Positions 63,633 through 64,000 of a stretch of 64,000 nt of DNA are shown in pieces. A program made the translations under genes and the position numbers. The notes beneath the pieces are model-generated. The model was given only the letters and a program-made list of their open reading frames with translations, had not been told where the DNA came from and ran no database searches. The DNA comes from Actinomycetota bacterium (lineage in GTDB: Bacteria; Actinomycetota; Actinomycetes; S36-B12; GCA-2699445). The stretch covers positions 1 to 64,000 of the forward strand of contig JAGQTY010000001.1 in the NCBI GenBank assembly GCA_020438795.1, written 5' to 3'. Positions within the stretch are counted from its first letter, which is position 1; every line of letters begins with the position of its first letter.

Positions 63633-64000
63633 CAGCCGACCGCTGCCATCTGCTGATTGATACGGTTGGCCACCTGCCGGGCGGCGAACCGGGCTGAACC
63701 GATCACCGCCGCGACGCCGACACCATCCAAGGCGGCACCACAGATCTCCAGGCCACCGACGTTGGCGATGTTGTTGCGGATCCGTTCCACACGGGTCACG
63801 TGCCCCACCTCGTACTGGGGGATGGCGTTGTGCCAGCGGGTCACTCGGTAGTCGATGGGTGAGGCGCTCACACCCACGGCCTCGGCGAGATCACCATGAG
63901 TGGCCGCAACCAGATCGCGATCGTCCACGTTGAGCGCTTCCTCCTCACCGACGCGTCCGATCGAGGCCCGCATGATGACCAGCGAACCCGGACCACCCCT
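63632..64000 (-). CDS. hemY: Coproporphyrinogen III / protoporphyrinogen oxidase, C-terminal part (cut by window edge)
   Basis: This frame is open to the right edge, and its visible 122 or so residues are the C terminus of a HemY-type flavoprotein. DYRVTRWHNAIPQYEVGHVTRVERIR and ICGAALDGVGVAAVIGSARFAARQV match the conserved end where the FAD-binding GxxxxGVGV segment lies. In the coproporphyrin-dependent pathway HemY oxidises coproporphyrinogen III upstream of HemH and HemQ, and hemQ is nearby. The N-terminal part is outside the window. Confidence 0.88.
   Translation of the reverse strand, partial: RGGPGSLVIMRASIGRVGEEEALNVDDRDLVAATHGDLAEAVGVSASPIDYRVTRWHNAIPQYEVGHVTRVERIRNNIANVGGLEICGAALDGVGVAAVIGSARFAARQVANRINQQMAAVG

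Overview
The window is a stretch of high-GC chromosome from a member of the Actinomycetes (Actinobacteria). The evidence is gene content and order. recA sits beside a DUF3046 gene. The run thrS-HIT-pgsA-PIM acyltransferase-pimA-pdxS-pdxT-yebC-ruvCAB-secDF-relA is the classical actinobacterial arrangement. ClgR, an SsgA-like protein, HemQ, PIM-type phospholipid enzymes and a LigC/Prim-PolC pair are also actinobacterial hallmarks. I cannot name the order; the SsgA-like protein argues for a lineage related to sporulating or morphologically complex actinomycetes. No insertion sequence, prophage, CRISPR array or rRNA is visible, so this is mainly a core-genome region.

Layout. 1-9.3 kb: recA (interrupted by a full-length intein), DUF3046, the giant helicase gene lhr, a DUF2252 gene broken by an in-frame TAG, and an FMN-binding split-barrel protein. 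9.4-16 kb (minus strand): PAC2 protein, clgR, rarA, aspS, hisS and an MBL hydrolase. 16-19 kb (plus strand): a tiny membrane protein, a DUF349 protein and a YibE/F transporter. 19-37.6 kb (minus strand): relA, secF, secD, ruvB, ruvA, ruvC, a wax-ester-synthase-like protein with a histone-H1-like tail, yebC, pdxT, pdxS, a LemA-like protein, pimA, acyltransferase, pgsA, HIT and thrS, then tRNA-Val(CAC). 38-45.5 kb: ssgA-like gene, a GGDEF-EAL protein, pcm, mscL, pabC/pabB, a tRNA-Gly/Cys/Val cluster and a secreted pentapeptide-repeat protein. 45.7-64 kb: a duplicated-domain lipoprotein, membrane proteins, an AidB-like acyl-CoA dehydrogenase, zapE, a RibD-type reductase, ligC convergent with a LigD-polymerase-like gene, an FUSC permease, msrB, an SDR/PTPS pair, a secreted BNR-repeat protein, an EamA transporter, hemQ, a polysaccharide deacetylase lipoprotein, DUF2752 and the 3' part of hemY.

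How the genes work together. DNA repair and recombination dominate: recA, ruvCAB, rarA, lhr, ligC and Prim-PolC. Two strong LexA-type operators are visible, one upstream of recA and one on top of the ruvC start codon. Translation and stringent response (aspS, hisS, thrS, relA, tRNAs), Sec export, PLP synthesis (pdxST), phosphatidylinositol mannoside synthesis (pgsA-acyltransferase-pimA), p-aminobenzoate synthesis (pabBC) and the late haem pathway (hemY, hemQ) make up the rest.

The most unusual items are the acyltransferase fused to a 237-residue Lys/Ala/Thr tail, inserted into the conserved yebC-ruvC junction; the recA intein; the LexA box covering the ruvC start; the amber-interrupted DUF2252 gene; and a recurrent TANNNT-N6-(A/G)TG arrangement in front of at least thirteen genes, which predicts widespread leaderless transcription.
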